This document shows, piece by piece, positions 7,243 to 16,146 of a stretch of DNA of 64,000 nt. Position 1 is the first letter of the stretch; every line of letters begins with the position of its first letter. The position numbers and the translations under genes are program-made. The DNA comes from Candidatus Eiseniibacteriota bacterium (GTDB lineage Bacteria > Eisenbacteria > RBG-16-71-46 > CAIMUX01). The notes beneath the pieces are model-generated. The model was not told where the DNA came from. It searched no databases and was given only the letters and a program-made list of their open reading frames with translations. The stretch covers positions 34,541 to 98,540 of the forward strand of contig CAIMUX010000133.1 in NCBI GenBank assembly GCA_903844735.1. The letters are read 5' to 3'.

Positions 7243-10017
7243 ATGACGTCGGCCTACCTGCGCCGCATTCAGCCGGTTGTCCTGATCGCCGTTCTCGCGA
7301 CTCTCGTCCTCTCCACGGCGCCCCCCGCCGTTGCCCGCACCGGGCCGGAGTCGGGGACTCAGCCGGCGGAATCGGAGTGGTTCCCACCGACGAAAGCCGG
7401 CTGGCCCGGCGCCTGGCTCGACCCACGCAATTCGGCGCCGTATTTGGCCTTCCACCAGACAGCGGCGAAGCAAGCCAAGTCAGCGCTGCGGGAGGAGCCG
7501 ACCTCCAACCAGGCGCTCTACGACGCCCGATACTACGCCCTCGATCTCTCGCTGAACCCGACCACCCGGATCCTCACCGGTGTGGTCACGATGTGGCTCA
7601 CCGTCACGGGCGGACCTCTGACGCAGGTCGACCTGGATCTCGCAGACAACATGGTCGTCTCCTCATTAACCTCCGCCGGAATTCCGGTCACCTTCACGCA
7701 CACTGGCGGGATCCTGCGGGTTAACCTCGACCGTACGTACGCCAACGACGAGAACGCGACACTGGTGATCCAGTACGCGGGCAACCCGGCCGGTGATGCC
7801 TTCGGGTGGGACACCGCGGAGAGTCAACTGATGATCTGGACGCTGAGTGAGGCATTCGGCGCCCGGGACTGGTGGCCCTGCAAGGACTATCCGGACGACA
7901 AGGCTGACTCCGTCGACGTGCGCGTCACCGTCCCCACCGGCCTCATCACCGTCAGCAACGGAAATTTGCGCCAGCAATCGGACAACGGCACCCAGGCTTT
8001 TAGCTGGTGGCACGAATCGCACCCGATCACCACCTACCTGGTTTCATTGGCCATTCACACGTACCATGTCTACTCGGACTGGTACGTCCCCGCCTTCGGT
8101 GACTCCATGGCCATCACCTTTTACAACTACCAATCGAGCATTCCCGGCGTGGAGCCGGTCCAGGCCAAGGTGAAGAACATGATGGCGATCTTCGCCGCCC
8201 GTTTCGGCGAGTACCCCTTCCTCGACGAGAAGTACGGCCACGCCGAGTTTCCCTGGGGCGGCGGGATGGAGCACCAGACCGTTACCAGCCTCGGGTATTT
8301 CGGGGAGGGCGTAGTGGCGCACGAATTGGCCCACCAGTGGTGGGGCGACATGGTCACCTGCGCCAACTTCCACGATGTTTGGCTGAACGAAGGACTCGCC
8401 ACATACTGCGAGGCGATCTACCGCGAGGGACTGGACGGCCCGGACGCCTACCTCGACGAAATGCTGGCCGCGCAATACCTGGGCGCGGGAACCATCTATG
8501 TCCCCGACACCAACGACTGGAACCGGATCTTCGATTCCAACCTGTCGTACAACAAGGCGTCATGGGTCCCGCACATGCTCCGCGGGATCATGGGTGACTC
8601 GACGTTCTTCGCCGCGATGGGGGAATTTCGTAATCGCTTCGCTTATCGCTCAGCGACCACCGGGGATTTCCGGGCCACCATGGAGGACATCTCCGGGCGC
8701 GACCTCGGGGCGTTCTTCCAGCAGTGGATCTACGGCGAATACTACCCGATCTACCACTACGGCTGGACTGCCGCGCCGGCGGGTGGTGGATGGGATGTCA
8801 CCCTTACCGTGAACCAACTGCAGAGTTGGCAGCTCTTCACCATGCCGATCCAGGTCGTGGTCACGACGGCGACCGGGGAGCGCACCTTCCAGGTGGAGGA
8901 TGCTCTCGCCAGCCAGGTTTTCACTCTGCACACCGACGCGCAGCCCACGGAGGTGGCGCTGGATCCAAGCCACTGGATCCTGCGCCAGGTCCTCGCCCCG
9001 CTGCCCACGCCGACGTTTGACAGACAGCTCCTTCTGGTGAACGGTGTCGATTGGGCCACCTACGGCACAGAGATCACCACCGCCTACCAGGACCGCTCGT
9101 TCACCGGCGGTTACCCCGTGGACTTCTGGGACGTCTTCGCTGCGCCGTCCGGTGGATATCCTACGTCTCTCCCGGCGCCACTGGGGCACGGTACGTTGAC
9201 GCCTGAGGTGATGGCCCACTACAAGACGGTCGTCTGGGTCGGAAACAACTACAACGGCGACCTGGCCTCCTGGATGGACTCGCCCGTCTATTCGTATCTG
9301 CAGGCAGGCGGGAATCTCCTGCTCCTGACGCGGCAGGGGAGCCTGTTTCTGAGCGGCCCTCTGCAGACCTATCTCGGGATCTCCTTCCTGAGCACCGGGA
9401 CCATCTACGACTGCATCGCCACCTACCCTGGGCTGACAAACATCAGCCGGCTGGGGACGCAGGACCAGGTGAGTGGTTTCAGCACCACCGTGGGATCGGA
9501 GACAACGCTTCTGTACAAGGCGGTGAGCGGGCACACGCCCAACTGGGGAATCGGTGCAATCCGGATCCCGCCGGCGGGGGGCACCTACAACCCGCAAGGA
9601 GGACGCCTGGCGTTCCTCAGCGGGCGGGCCTACCGCTGGAACCACGCGAACCTCAAGACCAACTGCGAATTCATCCTCGGGAACCTGCTGGGGCTCCCGC
9701 TGGTCACCGGCTCGCAAACGGTAGGGATCCCCGCGCGGTTGTCGCTGCGTCCCGCTTCGCCGAACCCTTTCAGCACTGAGACGGAGTTGCGGTTCGTGCT
9801 TCCGACCGCGGCGCAGGCCCAAATCGAGGTTTTCGACCTCGCAGGACGCCGGGTGCGGACGCTGCCGGAACAGCCGATTCTGTTTCCGGCCGGCGAGCAC
9901 CGGCTCCCCTGGGACGGACTCGACGAGTCCCGGCGACCGGTCTCCTCAGGAGTCTACTTCCTGCGCCTGCAGGCCGGCGGACAGACGCGCGAGGAGCGGG
10001 TCTTGCGGGTGCGCTGA
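7243..10017 (+). CDS. Secreted M1-family metallopeptidase with C-terminal FlgD-like sorting domain
   Basis: 924 residues. Signal peptide 1-32; M1 N-terminal beta domain about 90-270; catalytic domain with the substrate motif GGGMEHQT (in place of GAMEN), zinc motif HELAH at 360-364 and third ligand E383 in NEGLATY; a Rossmann-like unassigned region about 590-820; and an 85-residue FlgD-like Ig domain at the end (ASPNPF...DLAGRRVRTL...SSGVYFLRL). Such tails act as outer-surface sorting or anchoring domains in FCB bacteria. It is the first of two tandem paralogues. ATG 7243 follows GGAGGGTTTTCGC. A strong terminator follows the gene, so each paralogue is transcribed alone. Substrate unknown; extracellular protein scavenging is likely. 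Confidence 0.92.
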   Translation: MTSAYLRRIQPVVLIAVLATLVLSTAPPAVARTGPESGTQPAESEWFPPTKAGWPGAWLDPRNSAPYLAFHQTAAKQAKSALREEPTSNQALYDARYYALDLSLNPTTRILTGVVTMWLTVTGGPLTQVDLDLADNMVVSSLTSAGIPVTFTHTGGILRVNLDRTYANDENATLVIQYAGNPAGDAFGWDTAESQLMIWTLSEAFGARDWWPCKDYPDDKADSVDVRVTVPTGLITVSNGNLRQQSDNGTQAFSWWHESHPITTYLVSLAIHTYHVYSDWYVPAFGDSMAITFYNYQSSIPGVEPVQAKVKNMMAIFAARFGEYPFLDEKYGHAEFPWGGGMEHQTVTSLGYFGEGVVAHELAHQWWGDMVTCANFHDVWLNEGLATYCEAIYREGLDGPDAYLDEMLAAQYLGAGTIYVPDTNDWNRIFDSNLSYNKASWVPHMLRGIMGDSTFFAAMGEFRNRFAYRSATTGDFRATMEDISGRDLGAFFQQWIYGEYYPIYHYGWTAAPAGGGWDVTLTVNQLQSWQLFTMPIQVVVTTATGERTFQVEDALASQVFTLHTDAQPTEVALDPSHWILRQVLAPLPTPTFDRQLLLVNGVDWATYGTEITTAYQDRSFTGGYPVDFWDVFAAPSGGYPTSLPAPLGHGTLTPEVMAHYKTVVWVGNNYNGDLASWMDSPVYSYLQAGGNLLLLTRQGSLFLSGPLQTYLGISFLSTGTIYDCIATYPGLTNISRLGTQDQVSGFSTTVGSETTLLYKAVSGHTPNWGIGAIRIPPAGGTYNPQGGRLAFLSGRAYRWNHANLKTNCEFILGNLLGLPLVTGSQTVGIPARLSLRPASPNPFSTETELRFVLPTAAQAQIEVFDLAGRRVRTLPEQPILFPAGEHRLPWDGLDESRRPVSSGVYFLRLQAGGQTREERVLRVR

Positions 10018-10043
10018 GTCACGCGCGCCAGATGGAGATGGAG

Positions 10044-10071
10044 GCCGGGGGCGGATGCTCCCGGCTTTTTT
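10044..10071 (+). terminator. Rho-independent terminator after the first M1 gene
   Basis: A nine-pair stem (GCCGGG with CCCGGC, extended by three pairs including one G-U) with loop GGAT, then six T. The clearest intrinsic terminator in the window, 27 bp after the stop. The rest of the gap up to about 10340 shows nothing recognisable. Confidence 0.85.
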
Positions 10072-10343
10072 GCGCCACTCTCCCTGCGCCGCGGTTCTGG
10101 CCCGGTGTCGTCGTGCCGTTGCCTTTGCATCGCGATCTTTGCACCGCTGTCCTCGCGCCACGGTCTTTGTACTGCGCTTCCCACAGCGACCTCTCCGCGC
10201 CTCTCGTTTGACGGCCGATCTCGTTGTCCACCCCAGGTGTGCTTCGCGGCGTGCGAAGCTTGCTTCTCACCGCCTATCACCTGGCAGGCCTTCCCCCATC
10301 GCGCTACGATCCGACACCAGCTAGCATTCGGTGTTCTGTACGC

Positions 10344-10453
10344 TACACTGGTCACGTGGCGCCGATCGGCCAAGGCTCGGCGCCACGTGACCTCTGACGG
10401 CCGCCACCACACTGGGGCGGGTCCACGGGGTTGCCCCCTCGGAGGGTCTCCAC
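10344..10453 (+). promoter_or_regulatory. Promoter element and conserved leader of the second M1 gene, with perfect 15-bp inverted repeat
   Basis: TACACT at 10344-10349 is 104 bp before the ATG, matching the paralogue within 1 bp. Next comes a perfect inverted repeat: GTCACGTGGCGCCGA (10351-10365) with its complement at 10377-10391, loop 11 nt. The shared 3' block follows: CCACCACACT, the GGGGC/GCCCC hairpin (10414-10418 with 10433-10437) and GGAGGG. The palindrome is absent from the first leader, where weaker GCCG/CGGC pairings occupy the same place. Confidence 0.55.
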
Positions 10454-13285
10454 ATGAAGTCGGCTCGTCTGCACCGCACCCTTCTCGGCTTCCTGCTGAC
10501 CACTTTTGTCGCCCTGGGGCTCACAACGGTGTCCATCGCCGGAGCCCGCCCGGACCCGGGATCGCGCACGCTCCCGACCGAGCCGGAGTGGTACCCGCCG
10601 ACCAAGGCCGGATGGCCGGGCGGGTGGCTTGACCCGCGGGACCCGGCCCCATATCTGGCCTTCCACCAGGCGGCGGCGATGCGGGCGAAGGCGGCACTGC
10701 GCCAGGAACCAACACCGAATCAGGCACTGTATGACGCGCGGTACTATGCTCTTGACCTCTCGCTGGACCCAACGGCCAAGATCCTCACCGGTACGGTCAC
10801 GATGAGGCTCACGGTCACCAGCGGGCCGCTGTCCGAGATCGACCTGGATCTGGCGGACAATATGGTCGTGGACTCACTGTTCACGGTCGTTGACGCACTG
10901 TCTTCCGCCCGCGTGCCGACCACGTTCACCCACACCGGCGGAATCCTGCGGGTCAGCCTCGACCGCACCTACATCAACGGCGAGGACGCAACTCTGGTGA
11001 TCCAGTACGCGGGCAACCCGGCGGGAGCCGCAGTCTTCGGATGGGACACGGCGGCCGGCCAGCCGCTGATCTGGACCCTGAGCGAGGCGTTCGGAGCCCG
11101 GACATGGTGGCCGTGCAAAGACTACCCGGACGACAAGGCCGACTCCGTCGATATACGCGTCACCGTCCCCACCGGTCTCATCACGGCGAGCAATGGGAGA
11201 CTCCGCGAGCAATCGGACAACGGCACCCAGGCCTTCAGTTGGTGGCACGAATCGTATCCGATCACAACCTACCTCGTTTCGCTGGCCATCCACTCCTACC
11301 ACGTCTACTCGGACTGGTACCATCCGGCACACGGCGATTCGATGGAGATCACGTTCTACAATCTTGCGTCGAGCCTTCCGCGCGTGGAAGCGGTCCAGGC
11401 GAAGGTGAAGGACATGCTGGAGATCTTCGCCGACCGCTTCGGCGAGTATCCCTTCGTGGACGAGAAGTACGGCCAAGCCGAGTTTCCCTGGGGCGGCGGG
11501 ATGGAGCACCAGACCTGCACCAGCCTCGGGCATGGCGCCTTCGGTGAGTGGATCATGGTCCACGAGCTCGCCCACCAGTGGTGGGGCGACATGGTCACCT
11601 GCTCCAGTTTCCACGACATCTGGCTGAACGAGGGGTTCGCCACCTACAGCGAGGCGATCTATGCCGAGGCGCTGGGGGGCCGGGCAGAGTACCTCAAAGA
11701 GATGCGGGGCACGCAGTACTTCGGTCGAGGAACGCTCTATGTTCCCGTCACCGACGACTGGAATCGGATCTTCGATCGCTTCCTGTCGTACAACAAGGCA
11801 TCGTGGGTTCCGCATATGCTGCGCGGAGTCATGGGCGACTCGACCTTCTATGCGGGACTGCGCGAGTACCGCACCCGTTTCGCCTACCGTTCGGCCGGCA
11901 CCGCGGATTTCGCCGCCGCAATGAGCGAGGTCGCGGGCCCCGGCCTGCGGCCGATGATCGAACCGATGATCCATCGTTGGATCATGGGCGAGGGGTACCC
12001 GATCTACCGCTATGACTGGACGGAGGCGACGGATGGCCCGGGCTGGGCAGCGCGCGTCCGACTCCGGCAGGTCCAGGAAACGCCTGTCTTTCCGATGCCG
12101 GTACGTCTCGTCGTGCGGGTCGAGGACGCCGGCGGCGACACCCTACAGACGTTCACGGTCGAAAGCACGGGACGGGACTCCACCTACACCCTCAACCTGA
12201 CGCGACGGCCGCTGCGCGTCGACGTCGACCCTGAGGAGTGGATCCTGCGCCGGGTGATGCCGCCGATCCCCGCGCCGACCTTTGCGAAGCCCCTCCTCGT
12301 CGTAAACGGCGTGACGTGGAGCGGGGAGAAAGGCACGCTACTGCGCGCGGGGTACGAGGCACGGGCCTTCACCGCCGGGTACGATTTCGATTTCTGGGAC
12401 AATCAGGCAGCCCCGGGCGACGGATACCCGGCGACACTCCCCTTGCCGATCGGGCACGGTCCGGTTTCCGGAGAGGTGCTCGCCCGGTATAGAGCCGTGC
12501 TGTGGGTCGGGGACAACTTCGGCAGCGACCTCGTCCACTGGACCAACTCGCCGATGCACGCCTACCTGGAGTCGGGCGGAAACATCCTGCTCCTCGTTCC
12601 CAGCGCCCGGACGTTCCTGCTGGAGCCGTACAGGGCCTGGCTGGGTGTGTCCTGGGCGGACGGCGATAGCGTGGTGACCTCCGGCGAGGCCATGGCGGGA
12701 TGGCTCCCGGACCTGGGCGTCCCCGTCGAGAGTACCCAGAACGCCGTTTCGTTCTTCACCGTCGATAGTGCCAGCGTAGGGAAAGACGTGCTGCTCTTCG
12801 CGGATCGGGGCGACTCGACCCGCGCCTTCGGTCTGCTCGGCCCTCCGGGAGGGGTCATGGCCCGTCCGGCGGGCGGGGTCACAGGCCCTTCCATGGGCGG
12901 GCGCTTCGCGCTGATCGGAGGCCGGCCCTACCGCTGGAACCCGGGTGACCTGCGCGCCGCGATGGAGGCGATCCTGCCGCAGTTGCTGCCGCCGGTGTCG
13001 GCCGGTGCCCGGTTGGCGGTGCGAACGGCCGGACCGAACCCGTTTCGCAACCGGACGAAGGTGGCGTTCTTCTTGCCGGAGACGATGACGGCACGCCTGG
13101 AAGTCTTCGACGTCGCGGGACGCAGGGTGCGCACGCTGCGCAACAATCTGTCACCCGCAGGCTGGAACGCCGAGACCTGGGATGGGCGAGATGCTGCCGG
13201 GCACAACGTGGCCTCGGGAGCCTACTTCGTGCGCTTGGCCGCGGGCGGGAAGACGGCGACGGACCGGCTCGTCCGGATCCGTTAG
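10454..13285 (+). CDS. Secreted M1-family metallopeptidase, tandem paralogue
   Basis: 943 residues with the same plan as the upstream paralogue. Signal peptide about 1-30, the near-identical WLDPR/PAPYLAFHQ segment, M1 beta domain, GGGMEHQT motif, zinc ligands in HELAH (370-374) with E393 in NEGFATY, an unassigned region, and a C-terminal FlgD-like Ig domain (AGPNPF...DVAGRRVRTL...ASGAYFVRL). Similarity is high through the catalytic half and falls off after about residue 560, so the duplicates have diverged in the accessory region. That may reflect different substrates or partners. ATG 10454 has GGAGGG upstream. No terminator hairpin with a T tract follows; the OsmC gene starts 66 bp later and may be read through. 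Confidence 0.92.
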   Translation: MKSARLHRTLLGFLLTTFVALGLTTVSIAGARPDPGSRTLPTEPEWYPPTKAGWPGGWLDPRDPAPYLAFHQAAAMRAKAALRQEPTPNQALYDARYYALDLSLDPTAKILTGTVTMRLTVTSGPLSEIDLDLADNMVVDSLFTVVDALSSARVPTTFTHTGGILRVSLDRTYINGEDATLVIQYAGNPAGAAVFGWDTAAGQPLIWTLSEAFGARTWWPCKDYPDDKADSVDIRVTVPTGLITASNGRLREQSDNGTQAFSWWHESYPITTYLVSLAIHSYHVYSDWYHPAHGDSMEITFYNLASSLPRVEAVQAKVKDMLEIFADRFGEYPFVDEKYGQAEFPWGGGMEHQTCTSLGHGAFGEWIMVHELAHQWWGDMVTCSSFHDIWLNEGFATYSEAIYAEALGGRAEYLKEMRGTQYFGRGTLYVPVTDDWNRIFDRFLSYNKASWVPHMLRGVMGDSTFYAGLREYRTRFAYRSAGTADFAAAMSEVAGPGLRPMIEPMIHRWIMGEGYPIYRYDWTEATDGPGWAARVRLRQVQETPVFPMPVRLVVRVEDAGGDTLQTFTVESTGRDSTYTLNLTRRPLRVDVDPEEWILRRVMPPIPAPTFAKPLLVVNGVTWSGEKGTLLRAGYEARAFTAGYDFDFWDNQAAPGDGYPATLPLPIGHGPVSGEVLARYRAVLWVGDNFGSDLVHWTNSPMHAYLESGGNILLLVPSARTFLLEPYRAWLGVSWADGDSVVTSGEAMAGWLPDLGVPVESTQNAVSFFTVDSASVGKDVLLFADRGDSTRAFGLLGPPGGVMARPAGGVTGPSMGGRFALIGGRPYRWNPGDLRAAMEAILPQLLPPVSAGARLAVRTAGPNPFRNRTKVAFFLPETMTARLEVFDVAGRRVRTLRNNLSPAGWNAETWDGRDAAGHNVASGAYFVRLAAGGKTATDRLVRIR

Positions 13286-13351
13286 ACGGCGGCGCTGCTT
13301 GCGGCCGCTCGCATTCCGGAAACTTCGGTCCAGAGAGGCAAGGAGGACATC

Positions 13352-13780
13352 GTGAAAGCCGTCGTACGCAGGATCGGTGGAGTCGCCATGGTCGGCAAGG
13401 CCGACAGCGGGCACTGGGTGCCGATGGACGGACCAGAGGACGTGGGCGGCTTTACGGGCGGCTCGCGGCCGCTCGAGCTGTTCCTGATCGGCTTGGGTGG
13501 CTGCACCGGAATGGACGTTCTGTCTATCCTAGCCAAGAAGCGGGTCAAGCTGGACGATTTCGAGATCCAACTTGAGGCCGATCGGGCCGACGAGCATCCC
13601 AAGGTGTTCACCGCGGTCCGACTCGTCTTCCACTTCTACGGCGACGATCTGAGGCTGGAGGAGCTTCAATCTGCGGTGGATCTCTCGGAGCAGAAGTACT
13701 GCTCGGCCTCAGCCATGTTGCGCTCTACCTGTCCCGTGGACGTGCGCATCGAGATCCACCCACCCCGGCCCGCGCGGTAG
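13352..13780 (+). CDS. OsmC family peroxide reductase-like protein
   Basis: 142 residues, the usual OsmC/YhfA length. Cysteines sit at the family positions: one in GGCTGMD on the first long helix and one in STCPVDV near the end, the pair that reduces organic hydroperoxides in OsmC/Ohr. A third cysteine is in KYCSAS. The YhfA-like branch (GGFTGGSRPLELFLIGLGGC) fits better than Ohr. GTG 13352 follows AAGGAGGACATC. Cytoplasmic, probably dimeric. It lies between the peptidase and a large membrane protein, and its context does not reveal the substrate. Confidence 0.88.
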   Translation: MKAVVRRIGGVAMVGKADSGHWVPMDGPEDVGGFTGGSRPLELFLIGLGGCTGMDVLSILAKKRVKLDDFEIQLEADRADEHPKVFTAVRLVFHFYGDDLRLEELQSAVDLSEQKYCSASAMLRSTCPVDVRIEIHPPRPAR

Positions 13781-13828
13781 GCAATCGGCAGAACCCGCAC
13801 GGAGGGAGCCACGCCAAGTCCAGCCGGC

Positions 13829-16144
13829 TTGCCCGGCAAACACGGTGGCGCATCCGTTGGACGCGTCCGGAGGGGCGGCGCGATCAAGCTCGGACGAGGC
13901 GAGACCAGGGTCGGGCCAGGCGCTTCGCCGAGCTCGGCCGGGCCCCCGGAGAGGCCGTCGTCATGGCGTTTCTCCCCTGCCGGATGGCTCCTCGTGCCGG
14001 TCGCGGCACTGTGCGTCTTTCTCGCCGGATTCCACTCGGTTATCGACCCGGACATCTGGTTCCACCTGCGGGCGGGACGGGAGATCCTCGCGGGTCACCT
14101 GCCACGCACCGACACGTTCTCCTTCCCCTCCGCCGGAAACCGGTATGTCGACTTGCATTGGATCTTCCAGGCGATCGCAGCGATCGTCTTCCGAGTGGGC
14201 GGCGAGCCGGCCCTCGTCTGGATGAGTTGCCTCGCCGTCCTCGGCACCTATGCGATCGTCTTTCGACTCGCTTGCCGGCACGCGCCCGCGCCGCTCGCGG
14301 CAGTCCTCGTGGCCCTGGGTGCCATCGTGGCAAGCGAGCGCTTCAGCCCACGACCGGAGATCCTCTCTTTCCTCTGGTTCGCACTCTCGGTGTGGTTGCT
14401 ACAGCGCCATCGTGAGGGATCCCGCCGGGCGGCGTGGGTGTTCCCGGTGGTCACGCTTCTTTGGGTGAACTCGGAAGGGCTGTTTATCCTGGGGTTCTTG
14501 CTCCTGGGGGCGGCGATCCTGGATGCGCCGCGGGACCGGCGTCTCTGGCAGGTACTGGGACTCTCCGTGGCGGCTGCGTTCGTGAACCCGTGGTTCGCAG
14601 AGGGAGCGATTCACCCGTTCGTTCTCTTCACTCGCATCAGCCAGGCGATGCCGATCTATTCGCGCACCATCGCGGAGTTCCTCGGGCCGTTCCACGATGA
14701 GGCGATTCACCCGGCTGTGGTGGTCTTCCCGTACTACCTCGGCGCGATCGGGTTGGCGCTCGCGGCGGTGGGAGCGCGGCCCCGTCGAGGCGAACTGCTG
14801 GTCACCGCCGCGATGGTCTATCTTTCGCTCACCGCGCGCCGAAACCTGGGCTTGTTGCCGATCGCGGTGACGCCGGTGCTGGCTAGATGGCTGACGCAGG
14901 GATGGGCCTGGCCCCGGGTGGAGTCACGCCTTCACGGACTGCCATCCTCCGTGCGGCCCGCGCTCTCCGTGACGGCGGCGGGACTCGCCTTCTTGGGTCT
15001 CGGCTGGTTCGCCCTCGGACTTGCCACGGACCGGATCTACGCCCACGCCGAGACGAACCGGAGGTGCGGCACGGCGCCTGCGCCGACCGCCTTCCCCCGC
15101 GGCGCGGCACGGTTCCTGCGCGAGAACCGGATACCCGGCCCGCTCTTCAATACTTTCGGGGCCGGGGCGTACCTGATCTCAGCGTACCCGGAGGAGAAGG
15201 TCTTCATTGATGGGCGGCTCGAGGTCCACTCCACGGCGCAGTACGAGCGCTATCTGCGCATGCTGTCGGGCGGCCCGGCCTGGCAGCAGGCCGACGCGCA
15301 ATACCAGTTCAACGCGACGCTCGTGCAGTACATGGAGGCCACGGAGCTGATGCTAGCGCGGCTGCGCGACCCGGTCTGGGCGCCGGTTTTCCTCGACGAC
15401 AACGCCATCGTCCTCCTGCGCCGTACCGATGCGAACCGGTCCATCATCGAGCGCGAGGGAATCACCAAGCAGAGGCTCGCCGAGCGGTTCCCGTCGCTGA
15501 ACGCCGCCGCAGCGGAGGCGGTGCCCAATCCGCCCGTCCCGTCGTGGATCGCTCGCCACCTTGGCGTCGTTCGCTTCCCCTGGAGCGAGATGACCCTCGG
15601 CCAGTTCTTCCTGGCGATGGGACTCGATGGTTTCGCCGGCGCACAGTTTGCCGCCGCGGTCGCCGCAGCCCCGGCCCTGGCGGCGCCGCGTGTGATGCTC
15701 GCCACGGTGCTGAGCCGTCTGGGAAGTCCTGCGGCCGCGTTACCGGCCCTCGAGTCGGCCCAACGTATGGGCGGGGGACGTGGTGCGCGGTCACGCACGG
15801 AGATTGTGCGGGGGGACATCCTCCTGGCGCTGGGCCGCTCGGCGGAAGCGGTGGCCGTCTATGACCGCGCCCTTTCCGCCTCGACCTCACCGCCGCAGAT
15901 CGCCTCGCTCCTGGCGAGCCGTGCGCGAGCGAAGCTGCAGACAGGTGATGTCGTAGGTGCGGCCGGCGACATCGATGAGAGCCTGAGGATCTTGCCCGGG
16001 AATCCGCAGGGGTGGCTTGTGAAGGCGACGATCGAGGAGAAGCGGGGCAACCGTGCAGGCGCGCTCCAGGCCTACCAGCACTGCCGGGATCTCGGGGGGC
16101 AGACACCGGAGGTGCTGGAGACGATTCGGCGGCTGGGGGGCTGA
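13829..16144 (+). CDS. Polytopic membrane protein with C-terminal TPR-like region
   Basis: Up to 771 residues. After a disordered N-terminus come about ten to eleven hydrophobic segments (about 50-400), then a soluble half containing TPR-like helices (about 590-770, e.g. RSAEAVAVYDRAL and NPQGWLVKATIEEK). The early periplasmic loop DPDIWFHLRAGREIL...PRTDTFSFPSAG is typical of large uncharacterised membrane proteins related to GT39/PMT glycosyltransferases, but the classic Asp-Glu catalytic pair is not evident. The start is uncertain: TTG 13829 opens the frame with no close ribosome site, and a GGAGGGA lies 22 nt before it. It is convergent with the AcuI-like gene, ending 2 bp from it. Function unknown; a lipid-linked sugar transfer role is only a suggestion. 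Confidence 0.7.
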   Translation: MPGKHGGASVGRVRRGGAIKLGRGETRVGPGASPSSAGPPERPSSWRFSPAGWLLVPVAALCVFLAGFHSVIDPDIWFHLRAGREILAGHLPRTDTFSFPSAGNRYVDLHWIFQAIAAIVFRVGGEPALVWMSCLAVLGTYAIVFRLACRHAPAPLAAVLVALGAIVASERFSPRPEILSFLWFALSVWLLQRHREGSRRAAWVFPVVTLLWVNSEGLFILGFLLLGAAILDAPRDRRLWQVLGLSVAAAFVNPWFAEGAIHPFVLFTRISQAMPIYSRTIAEFLGPFHDEAIHPAVVVFPYYLGAIGLALAAVGARPRRGELLVTAAMVYLSLTARRNLGLLPIAVTPVLARWLTQGWAWPRVESRLHGLPSSVRPALSVTAAGLAFLGLGWFALGLATDRIYAHAETNRRCGTAPAPTAFPRGAARFLRENRIPGPLFNTFGAGAYLISAYPEEKVFIDGRLEVHSTAQYERYLRMLSGGPAWQQADAQYQFNATLVQYMEATELMLARLRDPVWAPVFLDDNAIVLLRRTDANRSIIEREGITKQRLAERFPSLNAAAAEAVPNPPVPSWIARHLGVVRFPWSEMTLGQFFLAMGLDGFAGAQFAAAVAAAPALAAPRVMLATVLSRLGSPAAALPALESAQRMGGGRGARSRTEIVRGDILLALGRSAEAVAVYDRALSASTSPPQIASLLASRARAKLQTGDVVGAAGDIDESLRILPGNPQGWLVKATIEEKRGNRAGALQAYQHCRDLGGQTPEVLETIRRLGG

Positions 16145-16146
16145 GC

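Noticed and set aside
8650..9900. 416-codon open frame on the minus strand
   Set aside because: Antisense to the first M1 peptidase; Arg/Gly/Pro-rich with no domain. A shadow frame caused by high GC.
10874..11974. 366-codon minus-strand open frame
   Set aside because: Antisense to the second M1 gene, and no family resemblance.
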